The notes under the pieces were generated by a model that was given only the letters and a program-made list of their open reading frames with translations, was not told the DNA's origin and did no database searches. The translations under genes and the position numbers were made by a program. 64,000 nucleotides of DNA from Dreissena polymorpha (taxonomy: Eukaryota; Mollusca; Bivalvia; Myida; Dreissenidae), in contig NC_068362.1 of the NCBI RefSeq assembly GCF_020536995.1, positions 436,394 through 500,393 of the forward strand. Reading direction: 5' to 3'. Below are positions 16,107 to 28,800 of the stretch, piece by piece; within the stretch, counting starts at the first letter, position 1; the number at the start of each line of letters is the position of its first letter.

Positions 16107-16299
16107 TAATACATCCCCGCATACATGTTTGCAAAAAAGTTGGCCTGTACTCTAACCTTAAACTGACGGATCGTCAAGACAACAAGTGCAGCACAGGCAG
16201 TCACATCGTCACCTTTCACAAATGAAATGTCAATGCCCGCTATGTAATACTGCCTATTAGAACTCATACATGTATCTGCAAATATAATTATCACAATAT

Positions 16300-18315
16300 T
16301 GGTTACACAAAACAGTATGGAAGATTACCCATGGAGAATCAGGACTGAGCTGGACTCAATAACGTTTTTTCACGAAATATTTTGAAGACAATTTTAAAAA
16401 GGTATGTATCTTGTTGTAGTTTTTTCGTCAAAATATCGTAAAGATGATAAAAGTTATTATTTACGAAAACGTTACAGGCCCTGGTTGTGTATCTACTATG
16501 GACTTGAATTAAGATGGTGAAAGAGCCTGGAATGGGTAGTTATCAAATCTGAATATAGCTATCAAAGGTGAGAGAATATTTTATGTCTGCTTGGCTTTAT
16601 ATGTACACTTCAAGAATCCCGGATCAGACAAGTTTAACATTTAAATATAATTTTGTATCAACAATTATATCAGCAATATAAGTCTATATTTGAATTTGAA
16701 AATAAATTATTTATACAGTAAAAATAGCATTTTATTTGTTGTATTCCATTGTTGAAACATAACATTTTTCGGAATTAATGTGTATACATTTTTCTGAAAT
16801 AATATGTATAGCCTAAAATTCTTACACCAAAGTGTTTAAGGATATAAGGGGAAGTTTAGTTTCATGCAAGTTTATTTTTACTGTAACACCGGTTGTGCAA
16901 TATGTGTATTATTTTTAGGATATACGACGAAAACAAAATGGATATCGAATATTGGAATACCTTAATAAATCAAGTATTATGAAGCAAAGAAAAATGAAAT
17001 GTTTCTTAAACTGCTGAACCAAAAGGGACCATCATCCTTAAGAGTACAAAAAACCTTTTTATGGCGTGATTGTAAAGGCAAGCATGATTCTTTGACTTAT
17101 AACGGGACAACAGTCAATATATCCTTAGAATTGGAGATGTTTGTGTCCCAAGTTCGACTTGTTCAAAACGTATAGCTTTCATAAGCTTTAAGCAAATTGT
17201 TATTGAATGATCAAATGTTTAAAACATGTCACCAAAATGTACTCTATTATGTATAAATTATATTTAAAATTGTATGGTGCATAACATATATAATATTATG
17301 CTTTAAGAACAATAAATCGCAACACTTTTATTATCTTAATTTCTCAAACAATTGCTAAAGATTTGAACTTTCCTGTGGTGTTGTTTGAGATCATTAAATT
17401 TTATTACATTGAATATGACATGAATAAATATTATTCAGATTAGTAAATAGTTTTTAGTAGTCCTATATATTTTTGTGACAAGTTGAACTGTTAAACTCAC
17501 GCCATGTAATCATGTAATAAATAATACAATTTTCTCAAAAACGTCCTAAAATTTGTTGTATATTTATGTAAAATTAATAAAAAAACGAAAACAATATAGT
17601 TTTAGTATTTTACATAACAGTGAAGTATCAAAAAAATAAAGATTATTATAGTTTCAAAAACTCATTCTAAATAAGAATATTCGTATAGGAAGTGAATGAT
17701 TGTTTAACATAATATTATACGTCTCCATTGTCTGCTGCAGTATCTCTACACACATGCACATGTTTTTGTAGTATATGTAAAAGTTTTCATAAACATGAAT
17801 TACTTTTGTTGGATTATGTTTTTGTTGTACATTAAGTGTGTATAACATTGATTTGTGTATATATTTTCTTAACAATTCCAATATTATTTCTAATAGATAC
17901 ATTTATACATAAAAATGGAATGCTGTGAATTAGTAAAGGCATGTCAAGAATTACAATTAATATCGTTGATATACAACTTTAAGTGTTTGGTATACATCTT
18001 GTTTTTAGTTGGACACTGTATTAAGTAATTTTTACTGACCTTGCAACATATTAATTATGTTTTCATTAAATTGTTAATGTTTTTTTCCATTGGTCTTCAG
18101 CAGAACATGTACTAGTATGTGTTTTGAACTTTACTATGTAGTACATGTCTGACTGGGTAGACAACTTTAACCTTCTTAATTATGTGAAGAAATTATAAGT
18201 TGCATATGGATAACAGTTGAAGAATTTCATTTACACATATAAAATAATATGACCTAGCTAGAGATAACCAATTTTCACCTTCTTGCATCTGTCCAACTTG
18301 CAGCATGCTCTTTAC
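16300..18315. other. Endonuclease V first intron, no other feature
   Basis: Very AT-rich. No repeat with definable ends and no supported exon on either strand apart from the two flanking endonuclease V exons. Confidence 0.4.
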
Positions 18316-18385
18316 TTCTTCTGTGTCCTGCAGTATCATTTGTTCTTTCAGTAACGTTTGCTCTCTGAAATTGTGTTCACTTGTT

Positions 18386-18937
18386 TTACCCTTTACCACA
18401 TAGATACAATTTTTACGCATTTGACTAGTCCCTTGGAAAGTTACATTTACTTAAAAACCTTTCTTACTTAATTCAAGTTTTAAGGGAAGGGCACTGGCTA
18501 CACTTTAGAGGATTGGGGACCGGGTCCCTTAGAGGGGGGAATTTCGCGTTGTTTTGGGCGGAAAGGGGAATTTTAGAAGATCTTTTCAACAACCATTCAA
18601 CACTTACAATTGCTATATTTTAATGTCATTTACATAAATGTGCATTTAATCAAAGGTTAATAGCACTATACCAGCTGGCAACATAGGTATAAAAGTAAAC
18701 AAAATAATTTTTTAATTTTTTTTTCAGGGTGTAATTTTGAGCTGAAATAGGGGGCAAAAGTATATTATTTTAAGTGTGGAATGCCGAACGAGGGCCCTGA
18801 GCCTTCGTTTCAAACCCGTAGATACTGATGAGCAGCGAACAACATAAAACCTGAAAATACTGCAAGTTACTCGCAGACTGTTTTGGTTTTATGCTGGTTT
18901 CAAAAGCCATTTTAACTTTGCTTCTTATGGGGGACAG
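18386..18937 (+). mobile_element. TIR family B copy with a roughly 290-bp insertion
   Basis: The left part (ACCCTTTACCACATAGATAC to TTCAAGTTTTAAGG, ending about 18486) and the right part (from CCTTCGTTTCAAACCCGTAG, about 18800) together match an ordinary B copy. Between them lies unrelated sequence with GGGACCGGGTCCC and ending CGAGGGCCCTGAG, which I cannot assign to a family. Confidence 0.65.
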
Positions 18938-19935
18938 GTTTAACAATATTAAGTACAACTCTAAAACTTGTGTTTGCAATATTCGTAATAATACAGATTT
19001 TTGGATAAAATTATTACTTTCCTGTCTGCACTTTAGAATGCGCGCCATTAAAGCTGATTTTGTTCAAGGATAATTTTATTATTGTCTAGGATACCATAGT
19101 CCAGTAAATTTATTTTATTGTTTTGTTGTTTCAAAGTTAAACAGAATTTTAACAAACATGCTATAAGGTTCACAAACAGAAAAGTGAGGACTTTTTAATC
19201 AAAATTACCGGTAGGTAAAAACTTGTAGCACAATAAGTAAGGCCCTTTCCACAGATCAATCACAATCATTTCATGATGACCATTCATCCAATACAGAATA
19301 GACATGTGACGCTCATCGGCATAAACATTCATATAAAATAACAACATGCGTTAAAGTATACACAAAACACACAGAATTTCAAAGAATGGTTATTTTAAAT
19401 AGACAGGGAATAAACATATTGCATGAGAATGTCACATGGATGAAGTTAATACATACTAATCACACAATGTTATACGTATATTTTAACAATTGTAACAATA
19501 ATTACATATTCCTGACCTTATCTTCTTTGTAAAATATGTTTTATTATTCAATACTACATATTTATGACATTTTATCTTAGTTAAAGCATTTAAACCAAAC
19601 ACTAAAAATACAATTGATTCCCAAAGTAAAAAACTGTTTGTTATTATCTATGAATGACATTTAAACAACTTTGGCAAACACTCTCATGGTTCATTTCCTT
19701 CACATGAGAACTCATAAACATTGTTATGTATTGGCTGATAAAAAGGAATATGAATTACTAAAAAAAACTTGTGTGTGCATATATTACAGAATATTAACTT
19801 TCATTATATACAGCCATTAAAACTTTATTTCAATGCAAAATTTGGGGTGAAAACAACTAGCATTTATCCTTTTTATCGTAACAAATATTTTATATGTGGT
19901 TTTATTATAATATAAGTCAACAAATTGTTTTTACT

Positions 19936-20102
19936 CAGGGCTTACTCCGCCATTCGCCAAATTAGCCAATGGCTACAAATGACTTATTCTATATAGCTAC
20001 AACTTTTTCTTCATTAAAACTTAAAAATAGACAAAAATAGACACATTTCACCATATCAAGAAGAATTTGGCTAAAGAAATTCTTGAGCCAGGGGAAGCCC
20101 TG
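19936..20102. mobile_element. Short hAT-like MITE
   Basis: 167 bp with ends CAGGGCTTACTCC and GGAAGCCCTG (the first eight bases, CAGGGCTT, are inverted at the right end). Flanked by the direct repeat TTACT at 19931-19935 and 20103-20107. The inside has AGCCAATGGCTA. The CAGGG terminus suggests hAT, but the duplication seen is only 5 bp. Confidence 0.6.
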
Positions 20103-20277
20103 TTACTTACAAATTAATCTAGCCAAAACAAAAACAATTGTGTTCAGTCATTTGTTGATTATTTGTGTTTAGTGATTACAACAGTTACTGTAAGTCTAAC
20201 TGATTGCAATTACTTGCAATAGCTATTAAGCACTAATCACAACGATTTGTGCCATGCAATAACCGCCAGTAATTTAC

Positions 20278-20381
20278 CTTTCCCATTCAACCTGATATCT
20301 TCTGACAACAGCTGTTCAGCCCTGGAAACTGGTCTGGCTATCAAACCCAATGGGTGCACAACATACTTGTAAAACAGGTCC
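20278..20381 (-). CDS. Orphan exon of an unidentified gene
   Basis: On the minus strand an acceptor (TCTACTTCAG) is followed by 104 nt open in one frame, then GTAAAT. The frame encodes 34 residues, beginning DLFYKYVVHPLGLIARP and ending RAEQLLSEDIRLNGK, with one base spare at each side (phase 1 to 1). Composition and codon use look like real protein and contrast with the surrounding AT-rich DNA. I do not recognise the family, and no neighbouring exon with matching phase was found. A plus-strand alternative (LFSPGNWSGYQTQW between AG and GT) exists but is shorter and less protein-like. It could be a remnant of a lost gene. Confidence 0.45.
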
Positions 20382-20399
20382 CTGAAGTAGATTAGACAC

Positions 20400-22185
20400 A
20401 TGTAGGCCTACATGCTTTTTTGGGTAAATTTTCAAGACCACTTTGTTGAATATTTATACATGATCAAATTGTATAGTATACATAATGTATGGGCTAAATT
20501 TACTGTCCTAGATTCCTATTGCTAAAAGACTTTTAATTAGTGGTGGACAACTTTGTTAAATAATTGTTTTAAGCTTATGCAGCACATATCTATTTATACA
20601 ATACCCTATTGGTGAGGAAATTACCAAGATTTATTGACCACTGGATGATGTGAACTCTCAAATCTTCCGACATGAAATCTGTTGAAAGTGGTAATAAGTT
20701 CTGAATATTTTTTAAAAACAAGTCTTCACGGATTTCTGTGTCATAGCGTGAGAGTTATTTCAGCATAAACCGTGAACAAGTTCTCATAAAATACTCACAA
20801 ATATGATGTCAATGACTCAAAATCTACACTTAAACTGTGGCTAGCAAACTAGACCCATATCATTGATCAAAACCTTATAATGCATACAATCTTTTTCATT
20901 CCCAAAAAACTGTTAAATTAATCCTCCAAAAGTAATTATGAAATAGTTTTATAAGCAATTTTTATTTACAGTTTCATGAAAATTACCTTTCTAACATATA
21001 GTCTTGTGATACAATAAATTTTATTGATTGCAGGTGTAGATTTTAAATATGACTTGTCAAAATCAATTAAAACAACAGGCAAATCTGCAAATAAACATTG
21101 CTGATAAAACCAACACTTTATTCCAAGAACGATGTTTTATAAAATCTCCACATATTATTGTGATTTATAAAAATATATTGATAAGATCTTGAATTATATA
21201 CGGTTCTGATGTAAAAGAGGACGACCAAAAGTCGGACCAATGACGTGTGTAAAATTCACAGCATTTCTAAGTCTTATTTTTGTATTGAAAACAAACAAAG
21301 ATCTTTCATGGTTCAAAAGATGTTCACATTTTGTTTGAGGGAAGTAAAACCCAGCTGAGTGCAGCATGTTACTAAGTATTTTGCTCTGAGAACTTTCCCT
21401 ATAAAAACCCTGTTGTTTGCCTGCAACAATTATCATTTATGTTTCGATGTCTAAATCACAAATTTTGAAAAAAACAACTGGCTTCTTGGGACCTTTTTAC
21501 TTGTTACTGTTTGACTTCAGATAATATTTCTTAAAAAACAAAAAAGTATACGTATTGGACTAACTTAATTAAAATTTATGTTCTAAGGTAGCCTATTAGT
21601 AGATTATATTTTATTAACATCAAATGTCATTGGATCGTTTTTATTTGCTTATTTGCTCCTCATAATCGATTGTGTATGAATTAAAAAAAATATTTAATGA
21701 CATTTAAATAAATATTGCTGACAGTTTGTTAATAAGATTCTTGAAAAAATATCACTAATTGTATGTCACTTCAGGAATGCTGTTGAGCATTATATTTATT
21801 TTTTCATAAACTTAAACCTGTGATATAGACCTACAAATAAAATATTTGGGTCAAAATGATTCAAGTTCATAATGACCTGTTTTATTGGGGCTGAAATGTC
21901 CATGAATGGTTCTGGAATAAAGAGCCATAAATAGTATTGAATACCTGGATCGTAGGGCCATAATTTTAGCATTTAAGCTATCTTGGCCCGTCTTATAAAG
22001 GTCGTCTTGTCACAATTGATATATATATAACTAATTAATTTTATTGTGCGCATAACATGATGGAACACATTTTTTAATGTTCCAATTTTCCTTGTTCAGT
22101 CGGGTTTTATAAAAGTTCACATTATTTGAAGAAATATAGTTTCTTCACTCAGACTGGTCCAAAATGAAATAGCTCTAATTGAGAA
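20400..22185. other. Intergenic, no supported gene
   Basis: AT-rich with only short frames. The longest (21194-21436, minus) shows no known motif or splice context. Confidence 0.4.
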
Positions 22186-22663
22186 TTAATTTAATTTGAT
22201 GTTATTCTTGCACTTTGGTGTTTGGAGTTTCAAGGAATGACCACGCGAATCATTTTGTGAAAGAGAGAACAGTTTGTCCCATTTCAGACTGTCAATATTG
22301 TGCATGGATTTGAACAATTGGATCATGTCAGCTGTATCACGTGACCTATACTCCAAGGTGACAAGACCCAGTTCCTTCAATCTCTTAGTGTAAGGAAGGT
22401 TAAACAAGTTTGGCACAATTTTGGTAGCTCTTCGTTGAATATCTTTAATTTTCTTAATATGTTTTTTCAAATGTGGAGACCATAATTACACTAGATCCAT
22501 ATTCCAATGTGGGTCGAACAAGCGATTTGTATAAATGATTAAACATGTCCTTGTCCAGATATTCGAATGTTCGGTCTTGAAGATCAGCCTGAAGCTTTTC
22601 ACACTCTTCAATGTGGGGAACGTGTGAATATAATTTAGTATCATCAGCAAAGGTTTTCATGAT
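22186..22663 (-). mobile_element. LINE fragment, RT palm and C-terminal part
   Basis: On the minus strand FADDTKLYSHV (the RT catalytic box) is followed closely by HLYKSLVRPTLEYGSSV. After a frame change near 22465 comes DIQRRATKIVPNLFNLPY, KRLKELGLVTLEYR and DMIQLFKSMHNID. These belong to the C-terminal region of CR1/Jockey-type reverse transcriptases. About 100 residues expected between the ADD box and LVRP are missing, so there is an internal deletion as well as the frameshift. Confidence 0.8.
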
Positions 22664-22669
22664 TCCAGA

Positions 22670-24400
22670 TCATTTATTAACTTGATTAAGACTAAGAGGC
22701 ACCATAATTTATGTGTAAAATTAATATAATTCATTATTGTGGACAAGCACAAGTTATATCTCAATGCACTTCGCCCAAGGTGGCCAAAATTAACATTTTC
22801 TGTAGGAAAAAATGCAACAACGATATATATTAAGAGCACAAATATTAAAAAAGTATACCTTAGTTGCCTGTACAGGTAGATAGCATTTACAGATCATGAG
22901 CGTTTCAAGATCCAGATGACGCACAATAGACTTCAGTCATGTTATTATCATAAAGCCAAACAGACACGTCAATTCAGTTACCAGATAACATATGTTTCAT
23001 TATATTGCTTCATTTAGATTGGTTTAATAAACATTTCTTTTTACAGCATGTTAAAATAATTTGCAACAATTTGTCATTTTTGCTCTACATACAACAGAGG
23101 TTTGTTTGTTTTTTATTAGTAGCATATAACCATTTTAAAGGTTACACTACAGTAAAGATGACAAATAGTAGATCCCGATTGAATGTAGAGTCCTTTTAAG
23201 GCTTTTTGTAGATTAAATTCGTCTGTTCGTGAATTTCACGATTAATTAACCTTTGCATGGGGTAACATACTAAACCATTCAATAATACGAACTGAACAAG
23301 CTCATTCATGATTAGTACATGTATGTGCATATACTTATAATAGTTGGGCTTCAATATCTGGCTTGTAACTATTTCTAATGACCACAAGTCCTACATGTAA
23401 TGATATATACAACCATAAGATAGTTTAAAACTTTTCTCATACAGTGAGCGCTCAATTCACTAAAGACAAATTATTGCCCTAAATATACAAAGATAACAAA
23501 GAGTTTTGTTGACCGGAGACTAGTAGTGCTAAATGTTTCATGGAAATATGGAGGTTTAACAATTAGCAAAACAAGATGAGATATATTATGAATCTGCGAA
23601 ATGGCACGAACTAACGATTTATGAGTTAGTTTAAATTGTATTCATATTGTTTGGAAGTAAAGGTTTTAATGGAATTTCCATGTTAAAGCGTTAATAACAA
23701 AGGGGTTTTATTTTATATTCAAGGGTTCCCCATCATTATTCCAACATCTACATGTACTTTAAATGAAAAAACCCAGCTTGGTCCGAGACCAACGTTAAAT
23801 ACCAAAAAATCTTCCCTATGAAACCATATAAGTATATTAAACATTTTCAATTTTTTTTTATAGAATTTCAAACAAATTCACAGAAATATTCATTGGGAAG
23901 AGGTCCAAAAATCCACCAAAATGATTTTCATCACTTTGAGGTATTTCTTTGGTTTTTGTTTGCCAGGCTTTTTTCAATGCGGGCTGAGTCTTCATGCTGA
24001 CACACTTGCCTAAAATCTGGGTTAAGTAAAGTAATATTTGGGCAAGTATATATTTTGAATTTATTTACTTAGTCAAGAAGCACCATTATTTTGGTGACTA
24101 CATTACATGATAATTTGGTTTAAATCTCTCAATAAAAAAAGCAAAAGCGTGAAGACTATTAGGGGCTATCTAAAAATATTTTATTACCTTTAACAGCTTA
24201 TGTGGATTTTGCAATAATTTCACTAGAATTTGCCATTAATTTATAAATATTCAGTTTCATTTTGTACCCTTCTTTGAGATTTGATTTATACTATGTAGTC
24301 ACAAATACTTTTTTATTTTAGATGGCCAACATACCTGAAGTATGGAACAGTTAAAAATGCAGCATGCTGAAATAATCAAGGTATATTTCAGATGTTAGCC
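22670..24400. other. Intergenic, no supported gene
   Basis: AT-rich sequence with no defined repeat ends, no exon-like island and no ORF with a recognisable motif. Confidence 0.4.
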
Positions 24401-24403
24401 TCG

Positions 24404-24636
24404 GTGTGGGAAAAATGGCCTCAATGCAGGGTTGTCCCTAATTAGCCTGTGCATTCCACAGTGGCTAATCAGGCAACACTTTCCAACTTAGCTGGATTTT
24501 CATTTAGAAGAAACTTCCTTTAGACAAAAAAATCCATAAAAGCAAAAAGTATTGTCCCTCATTAGTTTGTGCGAACATCACAGGCTAATCTGGGGAAGCA
24601 CTTTACACACATGCACATGCATTAAGGCCTGCAGCG
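24404..24636. mobile_element. TIR/foldback family A, copy 4 (decayed)
   Basis: Keeps GGGTTGTCCCTAATTAGCC, GTGGCTAATCAGGC, AATCCATAAAAGC and CACAGGCTAATCTGG in family A order, with degraded ends. Confidence 0.65.
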
Positions 24637-25486
24637 TAAGTGGATATGGCATCTGATATGAGAAAGCTGCAAGCAATAATAAAAAGGCATCTGTCATAGT
24701 TTTCTGTTCCTTGTATCTTTTTTCCTAGTAGCTGTATGTTATAGATAGTATTGTAAATATGAGCTTCTACTACATGATTTTTGTAGGATACTCTGATATA
24801 CTTTAATGTCTCGACAATTAGCTTTTGGAAATTGGTTTGATACTCATAATGTTTTCTTTCAGTAAGAGAAAAAAACATTTTAAACTATTGCACAAGGCAG
24901 TCACTCAATTTTATTAAAAGACAATATGATCTAAATAAAAATGTTGACCATTTAAAAATTGTTTATTGACATTCATAGCAAATTTGCTTCGTCCTTGATT
25001 TATTTTGCATTAAATGCTGTAAGAAAAAACTTGATTAAAAACTTAAATAGTCTATTACAATTACATTGAATATTAGCAAAATTGAAAGGATTATCTAGAT
25101 ATTTGATAATTAACTGTTGACCTTATAGCTTAGATAGGCTATAGGGTAGAAACTTAAGAGTAGGTGTATATAGTTTGTATATGTGAAATGTATACTTGTT
25201 TATGGACTGATGGCCTTTTGCGCAAAAAAAGACGAATGAATAAGCAGTACATGTACCATGCTTTTTTCATTATAAATATTCCCCTAGCCTGACCAGGGAA
25301 AGAAACTCACTTTTCGTCCATAGTTGTCCATCCTCATTCTTTTACAACTTTTTGTCTAGTGAAATAATTGCTATCTGACAAAATCTAAAGGCCAAACTTG
25401 AATAAAGGGGCAATAAGCTAGAGGGCTGATGTTTTCCATCTCTGCTACTCATCCGCCAAATATTATTGATTCTATATAAGTTGCGT

Positions 25487-25697
25487 GCTAGGAAAACTGA
25501 GCTTAATGAATGTATTATAAAGTGTCATCCCAGATTAGCGTGAGCAGTTCGCACAGGCTAATCAGGGACAACACTTTTCACTTTATTTTTTATTTTTCAT
25601 TTAATGGAATTCTCTTATACGAAAATCCATTCTAGGCGGAAAGTGTCTTCCCTGTGCAGATTGAACTTTACTCGCCCTAAGCCCAATTTTCTCAGAA
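25487..25697. mobile_element. TIR/foldback family A, copy 5
   Basis: GGAAAACTGAGCTTAATG at the left is inverted as TAAGCCCAATTTTCTC at the right. The inside has AGTGTCATCCCAGATTAGC and AGGCTAATCAGGGACAACA. It lies about 140 bp before kelch exon 1. Confidence 0.7.
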
Positions 25698-25839
25698 GGC
25701 TGCCCTATCTGAGGCAGTTTCAAAAAAACCAGGGGACAAACACACATTAAGGGGCCATTTATGGGGCCATACGCTAGTGTCTTTTATCCCTGCTACCATC
25801 CCCACCTCTAACAAAAGGTTATTTTTCTATCTGATGCAG

Positions 25840-28800
25840 TTGGGTATGGCAAGCCTGTTGAGTGACACAGACCTGGCTGATGTGAACCTTACGGTCAATG
25901 GGCGTGTGTTCTCGCGTCACAGGGCGGTGCTGGTGGCCGTGTCCCCGTACTTCCGCACCATGTTCACTGGCAGTCTGCTTGAGGCCACAACACATCAGAC
26001 TGACATTACTCTGCAGGTAAAGTTGGATTAGTTTGCGATAGATAGTGACTCAAGGGCCAAGTATAATAGTTCTACCTAAAAAAACGGAATTGAGAAAGTC
26101 TCAATAAGCCAAAGTCCATTTTGGTGACTCAAAAATGAGTGTGCGGGTTGAAATAACATCTTGGAAATTGCCACTTGTGTCACATTCTAAAGAAAATATT
26201 GATGGTATAGCTTGTGCTTATTGACAGTTATTCTCAAACAGACTCTTTTCGAAGTCAAATACAAAAATAAAAGCTTGTCCGCGATTTCCAATATTTCATG
26301 AGTTGGAAATTTAGATTACAAGACTGAAATGCAACGTTATACAATAATTAACTGTTAAGATATGTTCTGCTCAATGTTGGTATGGAGGTTTTATTCTGAT
26401 AAAGTGTTTATTTTGAATTATGTCATCTATTGTATGTACCGATCTCAGAATTGGAACTTAAAGGTTCAAGTATAGGTATAACAAGATAAAATAAAATAAA
26501 AATACAAAAAACAAATTAAGGTTACACTTATATCTCGGCCTTGTGAAGCAATGGGGCATTCCAATTTGTATATATAGAAGGATGTATTTGTATGCTTTTT
26601 AATCATTCATTTAAGCAGTATATTAATTTTTACTTCTTTCAAACAGTTGATTATTATGGGGAGCAGTTCACTTAATTTACCTTAAACTTTTCTTCTTAAT
26701 TCTTTGATTCATCCCATATTCGTTGCTCAATGGGCCGTTGTCAGCTCAGGTAGTACTCTTATGAATACTTCAATGTACCCTGGGGAAATATGCTTAAAGG
26801 CATCAGGCCATACTCTGGGGTACTTTTTAGTATATTTAATGTACCCCGGGTACATTGTAGCATACTTATTAGTACCCGGTTACTTTTAAGTAGTAGTACT
26901 TGAGCAAAAACTGATCAATTGAGCATCATTTTCGTGTACTGTTCCCTCAGGATCTAGATGACAGCACATTCAGTCAGTTCCGTCAGTTTGCCTACACAGG
27001 TCACCTGGAGATGGAGAAGGTAGAACAGGTGGACATGTTGGAAATGGCAGCGATCTTCCAGGTACAAAGTCTCTCTTAACCCTTACACTTTGATCCGTAT
27101 TTTTACGCATTTGTAGTCCCTTAGAAAGTTAAATTTAATTAAAGACCTTTCTTACTAGATTCAAGATTTTAAAGCTTTATTTCCAACCCTAAGATACTGG
27201 TGAGCAGCGAACAGCATTAAACATTAACAGACTACGAGTAACTTGCAGGCTGTTCTAGTCTTATGCTGTTTGTACATTTTCACTTTGCTTCTGAGTGAGA
27301 AATGGTAAATTCATTTGAAAATATTGTTTATCACACATGACAGACTCTGTATATATAACATGTATGTATGTATAGGTGCGATATTCTAAATTGAAAATAC
27401 AATTTTGCATATATTTCTTTTTCGCGGGCATTAGAAATTAGCAAAGTTTTCTTTTCCAGCTTTTTTTAGATTTCTTGGAGTTTGGTTTGTCACCGTTTAT
27501 TTTTAGAGATGTAAAGTATTATGTCCATTCTGTATTAAAGGTTGCTGATTGCAATGCTCGTGTGAGGGTCTGTTTCTAATTAATGTTTCATCTGCCAGCG
27601 TTTTTAGATTTTTTTTGGTTTGTTTTATGTGTCACTTTGGTTACAGATTTTCCATATTATGTGCATTCTGTATAAAGGTTGACAGTTTGCAAGCACCATG
27701 TGAAGAACTCAGATGAGTGCCTTTGGCCCCATGGACCCATGGTCCTCTCGTTTACAGATTTTCCTTATTATGTATATTCTGTATTAAAGGTTGAAAGTTT
27801 GCAAGCACCAATTGAAGAACTAAAATGAGTGCCCTTGGCCTCATGGTCCTCTTGGTTACAGATTTCCCAATTTCCCATATTATGTCTTTTCTGTATTAAA
27901 GGTTGAAGTTTGCAAGCACCATGTGAAAAACTCAGATGAGTGCTTTAGGCCCCATGTCCATCTTGTTTACAGATTTCCCAGATATTTCCAATGTGAATTA
28001 AATGTTGACTGGTTGCAAGCGCCATGTGAAAAACTCAGATGAGTGCCTTAGGCCCCATGGCCCTCTTGGTTACAGATTTCCCATATTATGTCCATTCTGT
28101 ATTACAGGTTGACTGTTTGCAAGCAGCATGTGAAGAACTCAGATAAGTGCCTTTTTGCCCCATGCCCCTTCTGTGTATAGATATCCCATATTATGTCCAT
28201 TCTGTATTAAAGCTCGACTATTTACAAGCGCCATGCGAAGACCTCAGATGAGTGCCTTAGGCCCCATGGTCATCTTGTTTTCAGATTTCCCATATTATGT
28301 CCATTTTGTATTAAAGGTTGACTGTTTACAAGCAACATGCGAGGGTCTGCTTCTGAAGCAGCTGAAGGCACCAAACTGCATACAAATGTTTCGACTGGCA
28401 TGCATGTACAACTGCCAAGATCTCAAGGTAAGTCAAATTGATAAAATGTAAATGTATTAACACATAACTCTGTTACTCTCGCCTGAATTCTCAGAGTACA
28501 AAAACTCCAGTAGACTCACATTTATCATACCTTTCTGCTGTTTGTCAAAGGCTCTAGGTTGTTTGTTTATTAAAATTAGTATAAAGTTATTTGTCATATC
28601 CTGTTTGTTAAAGTCTGTTTGTCCAAGTCTGTGTGGCCATGATTGATTGCCCATTGTTGATTGTCCAGGGTTGATTGTCTATGGTTAATTTTTCATGGTT
28701 GATTGTCCATGGTTGATTGTCCATATATTTCTATGCTTGATTGTTCATGGTTGATTGTCCATGGTTAATTTTCCATGGCTGATTGTCCATAGTTGATTGT

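Larger units (their letters stand above)
9909..18364 (-). pseudogene. ENDOV: Endonuclease V, apparently decayed
   Basis: Endonuclease V cuts RNA or DNA next to inosine. Minus-strand exons, in order: 18364-18316 (EQTLLKEQMILQDTEE, like the EQxxLK...DTE N-terminus); 16275-16157 (YYIAGIDISFVKGDDVTACA, with the first catalytic Asp); 12573-12399 (VVYSQCTMIELTEPC, PGFLGFR-stop-VPFLLEL, ELMPQVVMVDGNGTLHPR, with the third catalytic Asp in VDGNG); 10885-10760 (FGSACHLGV, LPCIGVAK, FHVDGLEKN); 10037-9909 (ALRSYGSSKNPIYVFPGH and HRIPEPVRM). Most borders are good AG/GT sites. Signs of decay: TAG at 12504-12502 replaces the Glu of FREVPF, the conserved catalytic residue; the third exon ends in phase 1 but the fourth starts in phase 0; the first exon ends in phase 0 while the second needs phase 1; and the exon with GDSFxLxGxSGxxLGM is absent. 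The family call is firm. The pseudogene call is an inference, since a missed exon or assembly error could explain part of it. Confidence 0.8.

Noticed and set aside
20300-20377. Plus-strand exon (LFSPGNWSGYQTQW) between AG and GT
   Set aside because: Shorter than the overlapping minus-strand reading and with a weak donor (GTCCCT). The minus reading has better borders and protein-like composition.
21194-21436. 80-codon minus-strand frame ending near VIGPTFGRPLLHQNR
   Set aside because: No motif, no splice context and no neighbour to support it.
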